Of a DNA stretch of 64,000 nt, positions 23,349-35,646 are shown in pieces. Each line of letters opens with the position of its first letter. Positions within the stretch are counted from its first letter, which is position 1. Location: contig JAGEMR010000009.1 of assembly GCA_021030915.1 (NCBI GenBank), forward strand, positions 248,001-312,000. Direction: 5' to 3'. This DNA is from Astrothelium macrocarpum (lineage: Eukaryota > Ascomycota > Dothideomycetes > Trypetheliales > Trypetheliaceae). A program made the position numbers and the translations under genes. A model generated the notes under the pieces. The model worked only from the letters and a program-made list of their open reading frames with translations, was not told the origin of the DNA and made no database searches.

Positions 23349-26049
23349 CTACTTTGATTCTGTACTTGTACGAAGGTCAGCAAGATGCTTCAAACGAACA
23401 GTGACAGCTCGTTCATGAGCGTTCAATCCTTCGACTCGTGCAAGTTCTTCCACAGTTCCCCCTAGACCTTGTAACCCATCCTCAGTCAATCTGGAACTGG
23501 TTATATGCTTGACATAAGATCCGAGGTTCACACCCGAATATTGTTTTGCATATCCATATGTTGGCAACGCGTGGTTAACTCCGGCCGAATAATCACCTAC
23601 GGATTCTGGAGTCCAGCGGCCGATGAATACACTACCCGCATTCTGAACCAAGTCAACCACGCTTTCTGCATTCTCGACCTGAAGAATAAGATGTTCAGGA
23701 GCATAAGAGTTGCTCAATCTCATAGCTTCTTCAATGCTCTTGACTACGAGAGTCACCGAATGCTCGATCGCTCCTCGAACGATATCTTTTCTCGGTAAAG
23801 CATTCGCTTGCTTGTCCAGTTCATCTTCGATAGCCACAAGCTCTTGTTCTCCCAAATCCACTGCTATGCATACCACTTGACTATCCGGGCCGTGCTCTGC
23901 CTGTGACAGCAGATCGGCCGCCACAAAAGCTGGATTCGCAGATTTGTCAGCAACAACCAAGACCTCACTCGGTCCAGCCGGCATATCAATTGCCACACCG
24001 GCACTCGTATCGTTCGCCACCAGCATCTTTGCTGCGGTCACAAATTGGTTTCCAGGACCAAGAATTTTGTCGACCTTGCTAATCGACTGCGTGCCATACG
24101 CCATAGCCGCGACAGCTTGGGCACCTCCAGCGAGAATAATGCTTTCGGCGCCAACTTTTTGCGCAACATAAACAATCTCGGGCGATAAAGAGCCATCCTG
24201 TCGGGGTGGTGACGCAATAATAATCTTCTCACAACCTGCCACTTTAGCTGGAACACCAAGCATCAATGCTGTTGAAGGTAATACTGCTGTGCCACCTGGG
24301 ACATAGAGGCCTACTCGGGCAATGGGTCGTGAGAAACGAGAACACACGACGCCGGGCATCGTCTCTACCACCAAAGGCTTGGACTCTTTCTGGGCTGCGT
24401 GGAAGCGCCAGATATTATCGAATGATGTGTCAATTGCTTGTCGCACTTCGGGAGGTAATTGCATGAGACGATCCGGGAAGGGCGCAGTAATCACTGGGGA
24501 TGAGAGAGAGGTGGCCTTTTCGAACTTGTGCGTATATTTTAGAACAGCCGCATCGCCTTCGCTCTGGACTTCTTGAATAATCGGCTTGCAAATGTTCATG
24601 ATCTTTTCTGTGGACTTCTGTGACGGTCTTTGAAGTGCTTCTTCAATTGCCTCCTCGGAGACTTCGGAGGTAACATAACGGGTCATTGCTATTCGTCCAT
24701 CACGGGTACCAGCTGGATCTTCAGAGCTCTTGGGAATAGCTGCGGCTTCTTTGACCATTTCGGTGCTCTCGTCTAGCTTGGTGACGCCATTCTCAAGCCC
24801 TACTTGCTTTGCGTAAGCCGGCTTTGCATCGCCTTTCCGTCGTTTGACTTTGACGCTCTTGGCATCGAGGTTATGCTCCACCTCTTCCAAACTCACGCCA
24901 GAAGCCACACACTTTGTCAGCGCAAAGTACAATAGATCCGCAGTTTCGAATGCGACATTTTCTTTAGTCTTGGCCTCACATAACTCATTTGCTTCTTCTA
25001 AGATCTTAGCCTTCAATAACGTTGGGTCTTGGAAAAGTCGCTTTGTATATGAGCCTTGAGGTGCAGATTCTTTGCGAGATTGTAGCGTCTTCTGGAGTTT
25101 GGCAAGTCCTCTGTAGTTTCCGAAACATGACGAGGTTGCCAGATGACAGAATCCTGACGAGCTTTAGCAATAGTCTAGGATCTTAACGAGCGGCTTTTCT
25201 GTTACCTCTGCCCTTTTGCTTGACCACAAATTGTAAACAGTCTTGATCGCAATCCAATGATATCCTTACTAATTCTTGAGTATCCCCGCTCGTAGCTCCC
25301 TTGTACCAGAGACCTCTCTTTCTACTTTGATAAACTCCGTTTCCTGTCCTGATACTCTCCGAGACACTTTCCTGGCTTGAGTATACTAGCCCTAATGCTA
25401 CTCCTCTTTCATCTGTAACCAATGTTGGGAATAGCCCATCAGGTCGATCGGTTTGGACACGAGCTAGAAAAAGAGAAGGCGCCGAAATAAGTTTCGCATC
25501 CGATTTCGCGTCGACGGTCAGAAGGGTAGCTGGAACGATTGGAACTGCTCCAGCTTTCACGATTTCTTGAGCAGATGCTTCAGACGGTTGCGTGAAGGCA
25601 ACGTATATAGCCGGATTCCCCTTGGACTTCTCTAGTAGAGAAGATAGTGTATTGATCTCTGTTATGTTGGGAAAATATGCCGCCCCAGTCGCTGCAGTGC
25701 TGGCCTCTGCTGCGCTCGGAACATCAACAACAGATACGATTCGATTTCGATCAAGATTATCAATCGTGCTCAATTGGTCTAATTGGTTAGCAGTGACAAA
25801 GATCTTGGCTGCACCGGAGTCAAGAAGCGATACGAGATCGTCAATCGAGTGCAACTTCGTGACGTCGAAATAAGATTCGAACAAGCCGAAAGTCTGCTGG
25901 AGATAGAGGAAAGCGTCGTCATCCTCTACCGCTTCCTGTGTGAGTTCTACGAAGACATGGCCGAAATAAGATAGGGTCTTGGGGTTGAGGCCTTGATTTT
26001 GCAAAGTGTACGATCCAATGTCAATCTGAGCGAGGAACGGCACACTCAT
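23349..26049 (-). CDS. HIS4: HIS4 trifunctional histidine biosynthesis enzyme
   Basis: Two exons (25206-26049, 23349-25153; 52-nt intron) encode 882 residues. The N-terminal third covers phosphoribosyl-AMP cyclohydrolase, with GLVYSSQESVSES, RKRGLWYKGATSG and the metal-binding DCDQDC. The middle is phosphoribosyl-ATP pyrophosphatase, with EEANELCEA and ADLLYFAL. The C-terminal half is histidinol dehydrogenase, with GLYVPGGTAVLPST, LGPGNQFV, MPAGPSEVLVV, AEHGPDS and GDYSAGVNHALPT. The protein performs steps 2, 3, 9 and 10 of histidine synthesis. The intron falls in the cyclohydrolase domain, and splicing restores GFCHLATSSCFGN after KQKGRG, including a conserved Cys. It is divergent from the hydrolase gene, with only about 200 bp between the two starts. 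Confidence 0.96.
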
Positions 26050-26247
26050 TGTCGCATTTCTGTGATTTTTGAAGACAAATAGCTAGAATAAAAAATAAAA
26101 ACAAAATTACCGAGATGGTGGGGCCGCTTCTTAGGGCCTCCCTGCACAGACGTCAGCGGCTGCCATTGACGGCGTCTAAACTTCACCTCTCACACCCTCT
26201 AACATCTCTCATCCCTTCGACAGTCTTCTTTTGAAGTATATGCCACA
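26050..26247. promoter_or_regulatory. Compact bidirectional promoter, HIS4 / alpha-beta hydrolase
   Basis: Only 198 bp separate the two divergent ATGs. A GACGTCA element at 26149-26155 (CRE/ATF-like, near the TGASTCA family bound by Gcn4/CpcA regulators) is the one obvious motif. Amino-acid-starvation control of HIS4 is known in fungi; that this element mediates it is inference. Confidence 0.45.
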
Positions 26248-27494
26248 ATGGATACTAATCACGATGAAGAGAGCGAGGGCTATGCAAAACGCATCCTCGC
26301 CATTGAGAATGCGCCGTCTTTGTACCAGGCCACGGAATCTGACTACAAAAAGCCTTTGTAGTCATCGCTTCGGGTACTGCCTCTGTACTCCTAAGATCAA
26401 TCATTTTAGAGCAGGGAAGCGTAGTTTGTCGTTCAACAGTATAGGCACGATTCTCCTGCCGCCAGCTGTTTTTGCTGGCCTAGTCATTACATTATGGACT
26501 TACAAGTGCCTTATGATGATTCTGTTCCAGAACAAGATTATATACATGCCCTCAATCCCTCCATTCTCTCGATCAGAGAAGATACGAGATTACGCTTCGG
26601 CGTGTTCTCCAGTTATTTGGGAGGAGAAAAAAATCCAATCTGTGGATGGCACGGTTATATCACTTTGCATCGGCAATGCTTCACCATTGAAAACTGGCAC
26701 ATCTTCCGAGCACGTTACTATCCTTTATTTTCAAGGGTATGTCAAATACGGCATCCGATAAAAATTTGTGCTGAACCAACAGAAATGGCTCTTCATTGCC
26801 TCCCCGCTTGCCAGGCCTTTCGAAGACACTGGCTACTCTAGTTAGAAGCAGTGAAGAAAACCAAGTAAAGGTCACATATTCCATTGTGGCGTTGTCTTAC
26901 CGTGGCTACTGGACATCCAAAGGTAGACCAAGCCAGAGAGGCATTCAACTAGATGCGCAGGCCGCATTATCGTGGACAATGAAGGAATTCTCTAGGCCAG
27001 GGATAAGACATTCTACTATCCTCTGGGGCCAAAGCATCGGTGCAGGTGTAGCCACAACCGCAGCTGCAAACTATTTAATCCAACGACCTAATCTAGGGAA
27101 TCCAGATCCAAGTTGTGTCATCTCTGCTCTTGTTTTAGAGACGCCTTTTGTTAGCATTCGTAAAATGCTAGCGGAGTTGTACCCACAGCGCTGGCTTCCA
27201 TATCGATATCTTTGGCCTTTCTTATGGAATTGGTGGAATTCGGAGGCAGCATTACGAGCGATCGCTGGCGCAGAAACAAGGCCGTCGATACTGATTGTCC
27301 AAGCCGAAAAGGACGAGGTCGTGCCTCCGGAACAGACTGATCGGCTTGAGGAGATCTGCGAAGAGATGACATTGGATGTTTCGAGAAAGATTGTTCGTGG
27401 AGCGTACCACACCGAAGTCCTGGCAAAAGGAGAAGGTCGAGTGACTATCAGCTCATTTGTGAACAAAGTAGCTCGATCCGGGGTGCCCGCCTGA
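26248..27494 (+). CDS. Membrane-anchored alpha/beta hydrolase (ABHD13/Bem46-like)
   Basis: Three exons (26248-26357, 26410-26736, 26783-27494) give 382 residues. The start is MDTNHDEESEGYAKR; a longer frame upstream of exon 2 is intron read-through and was rejected. One membrane helix lies near residues 45-65 (ILLPPAVFAGLVITLW), followed by NKIIYMPSIPPF, typical of the Bem46 family. The catalytic elbow is GQSIGAG, with Asp in AEKDEVVPP and His in GAYHTE, so the triad is complete. Bem46-type proteins sit at the ER or plasma membrane and may affect polarity or lipid turnover; the substrate is unknown. Oxyanion-loop residues fall at LYFQGNGSS, which crosses the second intron. Confidence 0.85.
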
Positions 27495-27809
27495 AAAATA
27501 GAGATGACGGAAGATTCATGCAACACGCATTGTGAGTCGGACCGCATCTCGCCTTTTCACAAATTCATAACCCTCACCAGTTCGCAGCCCTCACTAACTT
27601 GCAACCCTCACTTAAAGAAGGACAAAAGCGTCGCTGCCCCTTGCGTAAGCTCCTAACATAAATACCCTCCCCCCCATCCTCCACTGAGCATTGGTATCAG
27701 GCAAACAAAGTTCGAGCGTATTTCAAGGTTTCACGTTAGCAGACAAAGTGCAAAGTCCACAACGAATTCCAAGTTCCGAATTGTATCCCTTCCGAGAAAC
27801 TCCAACAAA
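27495..27809. other. BTB-gene promoter with 17-bp tandem motif
   Basis: CCCTCAC recurs at 27571, 27588 and 27605, exactly 17 bp apart, inside an imperfect tandem repeat. It lies roughly 200-240 bp before the BTB start codon. No gene is seen. Confidence 0.6.
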
Positions 27810-28863
27810 ATGAACGATCAAGACGTCAACCTGCCAGAACTTGTCAACATTGGAGACAACGGCGATCTGATTCTATGGACAGCAGCAAAACGACTCCGCG
27901 TCGAATCTGTCTTTCTTGTCACGGCTAGCCCCGTATTTAAAGCCATGTTCCAACGTGACCGATTTCTTGAGGGCTCTACACTGCGCTCTTCAAATGAACC
28001 TTACACTCTAAAGCTCGAAGACGACGGCATCAGCATGGAGTTGCTCTGCCGAGTTCTGCACTACCAATATCCAAATGTTCCTATCGAACTCAACAATCTC
28101 CGACGACTTGCTGAGGTATGCGACAAATACCAATGCACGTCCTCAACGAAAGCCCACGTCTTGGCATCACTACTCACACTCTCATCTTCGCATAAGCTTT
28201 CTTTGGAAGATCACAAGAACATCCTAATGGTTAGTTACGTGTTCGGCCTACCGGAGCAGTTTTCATGGGCAGCACGCAAAGTCGCTCTCGAAGTGGCGCC
28301 TGATATCATGGGTCTATCTTTGCATGATATACTACCACGCATAGTCGAAAGTATGTAATCCACTCGCCGTCAATCTTTGGATCATCTGCTAACTTCGAAC
28401 AGAGGAAATTATCTTGCGAAGCCAAAAGGTTATTGTAAAGATGTCTTCAGTATTCTCGGAAAGTTTGCAAGCACTCGTCCACGATGAGTTGTCATGCAAC
28501 CCCGAGGACCTCCGTTGCCCGATTTGTGAGCTGGATACGGATGCTGGCGATGTCAAGTGTCCTCAATGCGGAAACAAATCGCTTGAGCGAGCATTTGGTG
28601 ATCAGACCAGCAGGATAGGGGATTTCACGCTGGCATTGGTTCATGAAGACTGTCTTAAATTCCGATCTTACGACACACCGACGCAAATTATCAACCGTGC
28701 TCTCAAATTAGAAAAACGGTCTGATGATGACATCCACATTTGTGATAGCGGTGATGACTGTCCAGTCTGGGCTGCCTTATCGGCTTACGCAAGCGGCATT
28801 CTCGCTTGTGTCAATACGATCGCGCCTCTTAGACTTCAAGATTTCAAAGAGCTCGGATACTAG
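27810..28863 (+). CDS. BTB/POZ protein with C-terminal zinc ribbon
   Basis: Two exons (27810-28350, 28403-28863) give 333 residues. Residues about 12-120 form a BTB fold typical of fungal expansions: NIGDNGDLILW, then a strand-helix pair ending SPVFKAMF, then RRLAEVCDKYQC. The second exon adds a four-cysteine knuckle pair, CPIC and CPQCG, which looks like a zinc ribbon. Fungal BTB proteins of this kind are numerous, and some act as CUL3 adaptors or transcriptional partners, but nothing specific can be assigned. The first-exon donor GTATGT and acceptor CAG are clean, and the frame continues KEIILRSQ. Confidence 0.8.
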
Positions 28864-30270
28864 GACGTCCAGTCAGCAGGTTGATGCTTTGGGGGATTAC
28901 TCCAGTTCCTCTTTCCAACTTTGCTTCTCAAGCAGACTTGTAGCATGAGTTAGATTTTCCACCAATTAGTTCAATCACGTTTGCTCTCCATTCATCATTC
29001 GACATAATTAGAATGCCAATCAAGGTTAGATCGAATAATTGGCTCGCTGCGCTGCCCCACGGATTGTTGCGCAATACTCCCTCTAGACTAAGTTATGAAC
29101 ATCAGTTACACTACGCTTAAAACTACGATGTTTTCCATTTCACGTTTATCAAGGGTGTTAAATCATAATTGAATAGATCAGCTGTTGTTCTCATGAATTG
29201 GGCTTGTCACTGTCGCGAAAATGCAGGCATTTAGTAGACTCTGTTTAGAATCATTACCTTTCGTCTACTCCTCATTTCCTGGGACACGAGGAACCCACAT
29301 CATCTAAATACAAGGATCTTGATATCGAGCATACCCAATCCTCAACTACGAGTTTACTTTGCGCTTCGAAATATAATACATATATAGAGAAGCTTCAACG
29401 CAATCATGTGAAGTCACATTTGAAGCAAAAATGCTAATCTACTTCAGGTCATAACAGGAAACCATTGAATGTTCCAAAGTAAATCATTCAGTTGGTCCTG
29501 TCACCAAAGGATGAAATGAGAAATGTCACCCGTAACAGCGAAAGACATAATTCGTCGAGAGATTCTCAACAAATACAGATGAGGACATCTTAGAGCTATT
29601 CCTCAATAACTTATTGACGAAATATTTATAGTTTGTGTTTGTTTAGAACGGTACAGGGTCCTCCTGACGAGGTCTGCGGTGAATTATATCTTTCGCGGTC
29701 GCGGGTGACATTTCTTATTGCATCCACTGATGCTGTTGCTCAAGTTCCAAGAAACCCTGGCGGAACGAAGCAAATCTGTGGAATATATCGTTGTTCTGTA
29801 CTAACAAGTATCTGCATTGCTCCAAATGCAAGATCGTTGAATATTCGGATCAAGTAATTCTCGCAAGCCTTCGCCAATTCGTCTGCTGCATTCATTCCTT
29901 TGATTCTGCCTTTGAGCCAGCTATTTACACGACGGTACTCTGCGGCACATTCCAACTTTCATCCTCCGCGAAACGCAAGTCGGCCATTTCCGATCCTCCA
30001 CACCAACTTCTCTCGCCGAGTCCAAATCAATCAGACTTCTGCATGTTCGCCGCCAAGAAACAAACGCCAGTGTGTCATGCTCGCTTAAAGTGAAGGGGGA
30101 AATTGCGAGGTATTCGTTCGTCGTGTAGAAATATGTCAAGGGAAATTTTTTCCGTGTGAACATGCCGTCTACGGGTTATGACAATGTGTGTAGGAGAAGA
30201 AATGGAAACCGTCACGTAAGGGGTTTGTGGGTATCTATCTATTGTGGTTGACTGTGGCTGTTGACTGTGG
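28864..30270. other. Convergent intergenic region, no gene seen
   Basis: 1.4 kb between the BTB gene and the importin 3' end. Frames of 60-100 codons at 29633-30163 overlap on both strands without support. A 13-bp direct repeat (TTGACTGTGGCT units at 30248 and 30261) abuts the importin stop codon. Confidence 0.55.
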
Positions 30271-33200
30271 CTATTGACCATTTGTCTGCTGGGGTTGAGG
30301 CTGCGGCTGGCCGTCTGCGGTGAGTTGTTGTTGCGTCGTAGCGGCTTGCATGACTTGTTCTTGCGTGATGGCTTCAGCCTGATGGATAGCGGCTTGGAGA
30401 ACCTGCTGTTCTTCCGGGTTCAATGGTTTTGTGAGGGTTTCGTACAGTTGTGGTTGTTCGCGTTTGAGACCTGGGGCTAACGTTAGTACCAAGACCTAGA
30501 GAGACTGGGTGTAAACAACGTACGGAAAAATGCCTCTTGGAACATCGTGTAAGGCTCGACTTTATCCAGAGGTGTTTCCAGTAGACTCTCTTCCTCCAAA
30601 TCTTCATCAGCGTCAAGGTTGTTACTTCCAAGAGAGTACTTCTGGGCCTGGATTTAGGTAAGTCTAAGCACAAAGTCATCGGACACGCTATACATGCTCA
30701 CCTCTTGGTTTAGAAAATCCAAATATGCAGCACCTTCATCTTTGACATCGCCCCCTTCGTCCACTTCTTCGGTGGACCAATCTACCTCGCCTTCCCACTC
30801 ATCGTCGTCTTCTTCTTCACCTTCACTAAGACGGAACTCATCTGCCTTGGTCATCTCTTCACGATCTGCAAACGTCAGCATTGTTGTATAGTCAGATGAT
30901 GAGAGAAAAAGACTACTTTTCATGGCAGCTGGCAGAGTTTGGAAGAGCCTCACAATACCCTGCAACAGCCTTGGCCATCCTTGCTGGACGCTTGCGGGGA
31001 CGTCCTCCGCCCGTAGTACGAGCAGGTCGCTAATGCCAGCGATGTTCAACTTCTTGTCGTGAACGCGCGTGAAGCTGTCGATACTCGAAAACCACAGGCT
31101 GAAAAACTTGTTTGTGTATCCATTGGATTCAAGGAAATGCATCGCTAGTAAGGCGTTGTAGTGGATAGCATTAATAACAACCTCCATGAGATGCACTTTC
31201 TGGCTCTTCACTAAAACCTTTTGCTTTGGGTCCGTCAGAGTCTCCATTGCAAGCTGAATAAATTCGGGCACATATCGGTCGACGTGACCGGGAAGACTAA
31301 GCATGATGATTTCAGCGAGTTTGCATCCGCAGATTCGGTCGACACCGCCGACTTTCTTGTCGTGGAAAATGACGCGAACCATGTCAACGATCGCATCAAG
31401 ATAGGCCTGGTTCTGGACCAGAGCTTGCGCACCGTAGGACACAAAATTTTCGAGAGCGGGAAGCATGTCCTCCAGATAAAGCTCGGCGCCAGCTTTAAAT
31501 GTCCGATGAATCAATTCAAACGCTTGCCACATTGTAGGTGAAATAGCCTTGGCGGCAAAAGTGCAGCTATCGATGATTTCAAAGACTTCGTTGAATAAGT
31601 CAAAGAGTTTGTTTTCGAGAGTGATGGAAATGACGGGCATGAGAATCGTTTCGAGGTGTGCAAGTACGTCAGGAGTGCTTTCGAGCGTCAGGATGAGAGT
31701 ACCGATGGTTTGTAGAACACCAAGTGCGGTGACTGATTTGTCGTCCAGGAACTCGCCATAGTCATCTTCGTCGTCTTTTTGATTGTTTCGGGCAATCAAT
31801 TCGCGGACTAGCCTCAAGTAGGTATCTCGCAGCTGCTCACTGAGAGCAACAGCAAATGGCGTGAGCTCTGTCGCAAAAACCTCTACAAACTCCTCCATGA
31901 CATTTGCCAAGGCATCAACATCGACCTCGTTTGTAAGCTTGAGAAGTTGTTGCATGATTTGAGGGATATTTTGTTGCATCGAAGCTCGAATGACATCGTG
32001 ACGAATCAAAGGTTGAAGTGCTAGGGCGGCTTCAACACGAACAGGTAACTTCGGATCAGCCATTGATTCGAGAATGTTGCGGTAGATGATGATCAGGTTG
32101 TTATTGTCCTTAAAGTTTAGGAGCTCAAATTGTTCCAGGGTATCGCACGCACGAGCTCTCAGGAAGCCATGTGGGCTACGAAACTCCGGAAAGACATATC
32201 GAACGAAGAAATATTCTACTTGATCCGCAAAAGGACTCTTTTTGCCCAAGATGATTCCAGATAGAGTGCCAATCATCCTAAGAGCACCTTCCTTTTCTCG
32301 AGGATTCTTCTCATTATCTGGAGCAGTCTCATATTTGCTGACTATTTGATTGACAAACTCCAGAATGGTGTATGTCTCTTTTCGACGCGATTTAGTCAGT
32401 GAAACGAGAAAATTTGTTGCAGCAAGGTCGGGTGCGGAAACTTCTTCATAGAAATTGAGCCTTCGGTGAAGGTAATCTTGCGGATCTTCCTCGAAAAGTT
32501 CGATGTCTTCATCGGACTGGCAAAGGACTGGAAAAACGAGATGCGTGATGAGCGTCTTCAGGTGGGGCTTGAGATGATTCCAAGTCGTCATTGGCTTGAC
32601 ACACTCGTCAAGGAATGATAGCGTACCGGACAAACATGGTTTGCTTAGCCAAGTTGTCTTACTGACCCATTTTTCCACTTGCTGTAGATAAGTCTGAAGT
32701 ATCTGCGGAGCAAAATTGTTGATGAAAGATTCAGCGAACTGAACATATTCGGTTGTGTTCTTTTGCAATGCTTGTGGATTACCGTATCTAGAGATACTTT
32801 AGCAAAATCGATCACGCGGAATTGCGCAATCAAAACATCGTACCGAACAAAAGTCCTGTTGAGGTTCGCGTAAGACCACTTTTTACACTTCCACCAATGG
32901 TTCCTCTCCCGCTCCTCGAGGTCATCCATGAGGGAATTTTCTGGGGGATCCTTGGAGACGATTGTGAGGAAAAGTGTGCACCAGCCAACCATTGCTTCAT
33001 GACTACGAAAGTATGGTGGTAACTCAAACTGCAGTAGGCAGTTAGCAGGAATCGTCACGGTGTGCCGACAAGTCATACATAAACAGCGTGCTTATAGGCT
33101 TTCAAGCCTGCTCTCAACATTCCTGCAGCCTCCAAACTTGTTTCTCCAGCCAAACGCTGGTTGATTTGGAGAAGTTGTGGAAAGGTCATGCCAACGATAT

Positions 33201-33816
33201 TATCAAAATCCCCTCTAGTATCGCCCGACTTGTAGCGATAGACCTTGCAGATAGCAAGAAGACATTGCAGGCCGGTGGAAATGGAATTGGCGTCATTGCT
33301 GCCGAGGAGCTGAAGAGTGATATTTAGAAAATCGGGCCACTTGGTGGGGAAGTCATAATGGAGGATCTTCTGCAGGGTGGGTATTAGTTGGGCTTGGACT
33401 TGGGTTTGCGATGCGGCCAAAACGGGCACGAGGCGTTGTCGAAATGAATTGCGCTCATTTTCAGGCACCGGCTTCACAGTTGGAGCCTCTTCCATAGGTG
33501 CCCATCCTTTTTCAACGCGCCTCTTGAGATATATAGCAGCTAGGTATTGTCAGAGGCACCAAGAATTACAGGGGGGTAACATTTGCTCAGACGCACTCGA
33601 GAGGCGCACACCAGGGTCTTGCTCGGTTTCGAGAATGTCGAGGAGGCAGTCAGGAAATCCAGGTTGTTCCTCGGCCTGCAAACGCGTCAGTGACACTTGG
33701 GGGGAAGCAAACGCGGTAGTGCGCACATGTCTCAGCTCGAGTTCTGCTTGCTTTCTCGTATTGGCATTCGTGTCGAGAGTAGCTTTAATCCGATCCCGGA
33801 GTGCGATAGCATCCAT
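30271..33816 (-). CDS. Importin-beta family nuclear import receptor (IPO7/8, Sxm1/Nmd5-like)
   Basis: Seven exons (33727-33816, 33597-33675, 33079-33539, 32844-33028, 30702-32787, 30524-30647, 30271-30476) join to 1076 residues, near the usual 1040-1050. It starts MDAIALRDRIKATLD in a strong context (cgccATGG). The importin N-terminal pattern EEQPGFPDCLLDILE and RLSTAIYLKRRVEKGW crosses two introns. HEAT repeats fill the protein, with the conserved DFPTKWPDFL early. An acidic insert (SEGEEEDDDEWEGEVDW) lies near the C-terminus, then VEPYTMFQEAFF and a Gln-rich tail. Such receptors carry ribosomal proteins, histone H1 and stress MAP kinases into the nucleus under Ran-GTP control. Which cargo it serves here is unknown. 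Confidence 0.93.
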
Positions 33817-35646
33817 GGCGAAATGGTGCGTGGTGTGGGAAGGTGTACAACATGCAAAATGCCGGATAGCTATCAAAGAATCGAGCCAAGAGAAGAGAAG
33901 GATAGCGAACAGGGAGGTATTCGGGTGGGAGGAAAAATCAGCGTAAACAATGGTCTCACACCGACGAAGCGTCTGGATGCAGGGCATCCACGAGAGTGCA
34001 CGGCCCTTGTGGATTGGTGAGAAAGCGTGTGTATGCCTTTTTTCCCAGCGCCCCACCATCTTGCGCCTCCACGCGTCTGGAGCAAATCCATCATTGTTCC
34101 ACGCCGCTCTTGCTCATCACCCACGCAACGCGTGATGGATCCATAAACTCCAGCTGGATTCATGATGAATGTGGACGTGCACGACAAGCATATATATATA
34201 CTGCTTTGCCATCCGTTGACCCTGGATGCATCTCGACGGCTGCCGCCAATCACATGGCTAAGCGTATGCAGACTCCCACACCCAGCTTGATCTCCCTTCG
34301 GCCTTGCCGTCTGCTTTCGTAGCTGCCTCACTCCGCCACCCCTTCCACTGGCTGGTCCATCGACAAGCACATGCTATGTCATTCCTTCGCGGGCCGGACC
34401 GAGTACCTTAGGTATTCGATTGCATCGCTCATTTCAGGAGCGCCTCACCGGTATCGATACGGCTATCGCTGCCTTCCTGAAATAGGAAGGCGTCATGCGT
34501 ATTCTTTGCTTTTCACATTTTCTTGATCGCCCGCTGTATTACTGAGGTACTCTTCTGGCCGGATGCGTGTTTGCATCTCCACTGTCTGACTGATTTGTTC
34601 TGTGATTAACTGGCTGTCTGCTACCCTCTCCTTACCCTTACTATCTCGAACGGCTTTGCAGCAAAAAAGTCATGTGTAGGAAGCCCCCAGACCATCAACA
34701 ACTCGCTCACTATCATCCAACGATAAAATGCCAGCTTGGATGAGACATTACCCCATGTGTAAGATCAGATGAAACTCAAAAATCCCCTCCATAATCCATG
34801 TGGCTTACTTGGGCTGAATGGCTGCAAGTGGCCATTCCGACTGCCCCAAAGACAATCCTGTGTATTCAGGCGTGGCTATACTGCAACCAAAGTCAAGTAG
34901 GTAAAATGGCATGAAAACCACTGCCAGTCGGATTTGGCCAATCATCAACTTTTCACCAAATCGCAAGGGGCTATCCATCGCAATCATCAGTCGCGAGAAT
35001 TCAGTGGGTTTATGCCATCAATTCCCTGACGATTTAATACAGAAGCAACAAAACAAGTACTACTCGCGGGCCAATGAGAACCTCGAGCACAAACACTGAT
35101 GCCACTGCCTTAGCTCCTTCCATCTAGGAAATTATGCAACTTTTCCTGCGTTGACCCGAGCAGAGTTCAATATGCTCAATATTGGTACGTTTGATGTGCA
35201 ACATTGCCCCTTGCAGTTCTGCGGAAGGCATGGCCGATCTCACGTGGCTCGGGTGAACTCATACCGAAGGATTCATGATCCATCTACATACATCCCAGCA
35301 ATGCAAAATATTGTGGAGAAGTCTGGGGTACGGAAGTAGATGGTGAGATGGTGGAGAACCCGGTTAGAGTGACCGGTCAATGCAAGGTCCAACCCCTCGG
35401 ACGTCATTAGTACGACGCCGAGCAGTACTGCAATTCTTGTCATCTCCTTGGCTTCTAGAACCCTAGGTACGGTACATATGTACATTGTTTTGGTAAGATC
35501 CTGCATCTGAACTTACATTTAGGAGAGTCGGGTCTCTCTTTCTTCCTTTTCCCCCTATAGCTTTGCTGCACTAAAAATATTTCTGTTGATATCAAACTTT
35601 TTTCTCATTCCTGACGACTTATTAATTTCTTTGTTGTATTTTCAAA
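33817..35646. other. Divergent intergenic region, no gene seen
   Basis: 1.8 kb between the importin and the sugar transporter. It contains a short TA repeat (about 34192-34200) and CT-rich leader sequence just before 35647. Frames here, up to 169 codons, are partly antisense to importin exon 1 and have no domain. Confidence 0.55.

Noticed and set aside
26231..26761. 176-codon ORF as the N-terminus of the Bem46-like hydrolase
   Set aside because: The first half is an out-of-frame reading of exon 1 and the first intron; the spliced start at 26248 joins in phase.
33377..33946. 189-codon plus-strand ORF
   Set aside because: Antisense to three importin exons.
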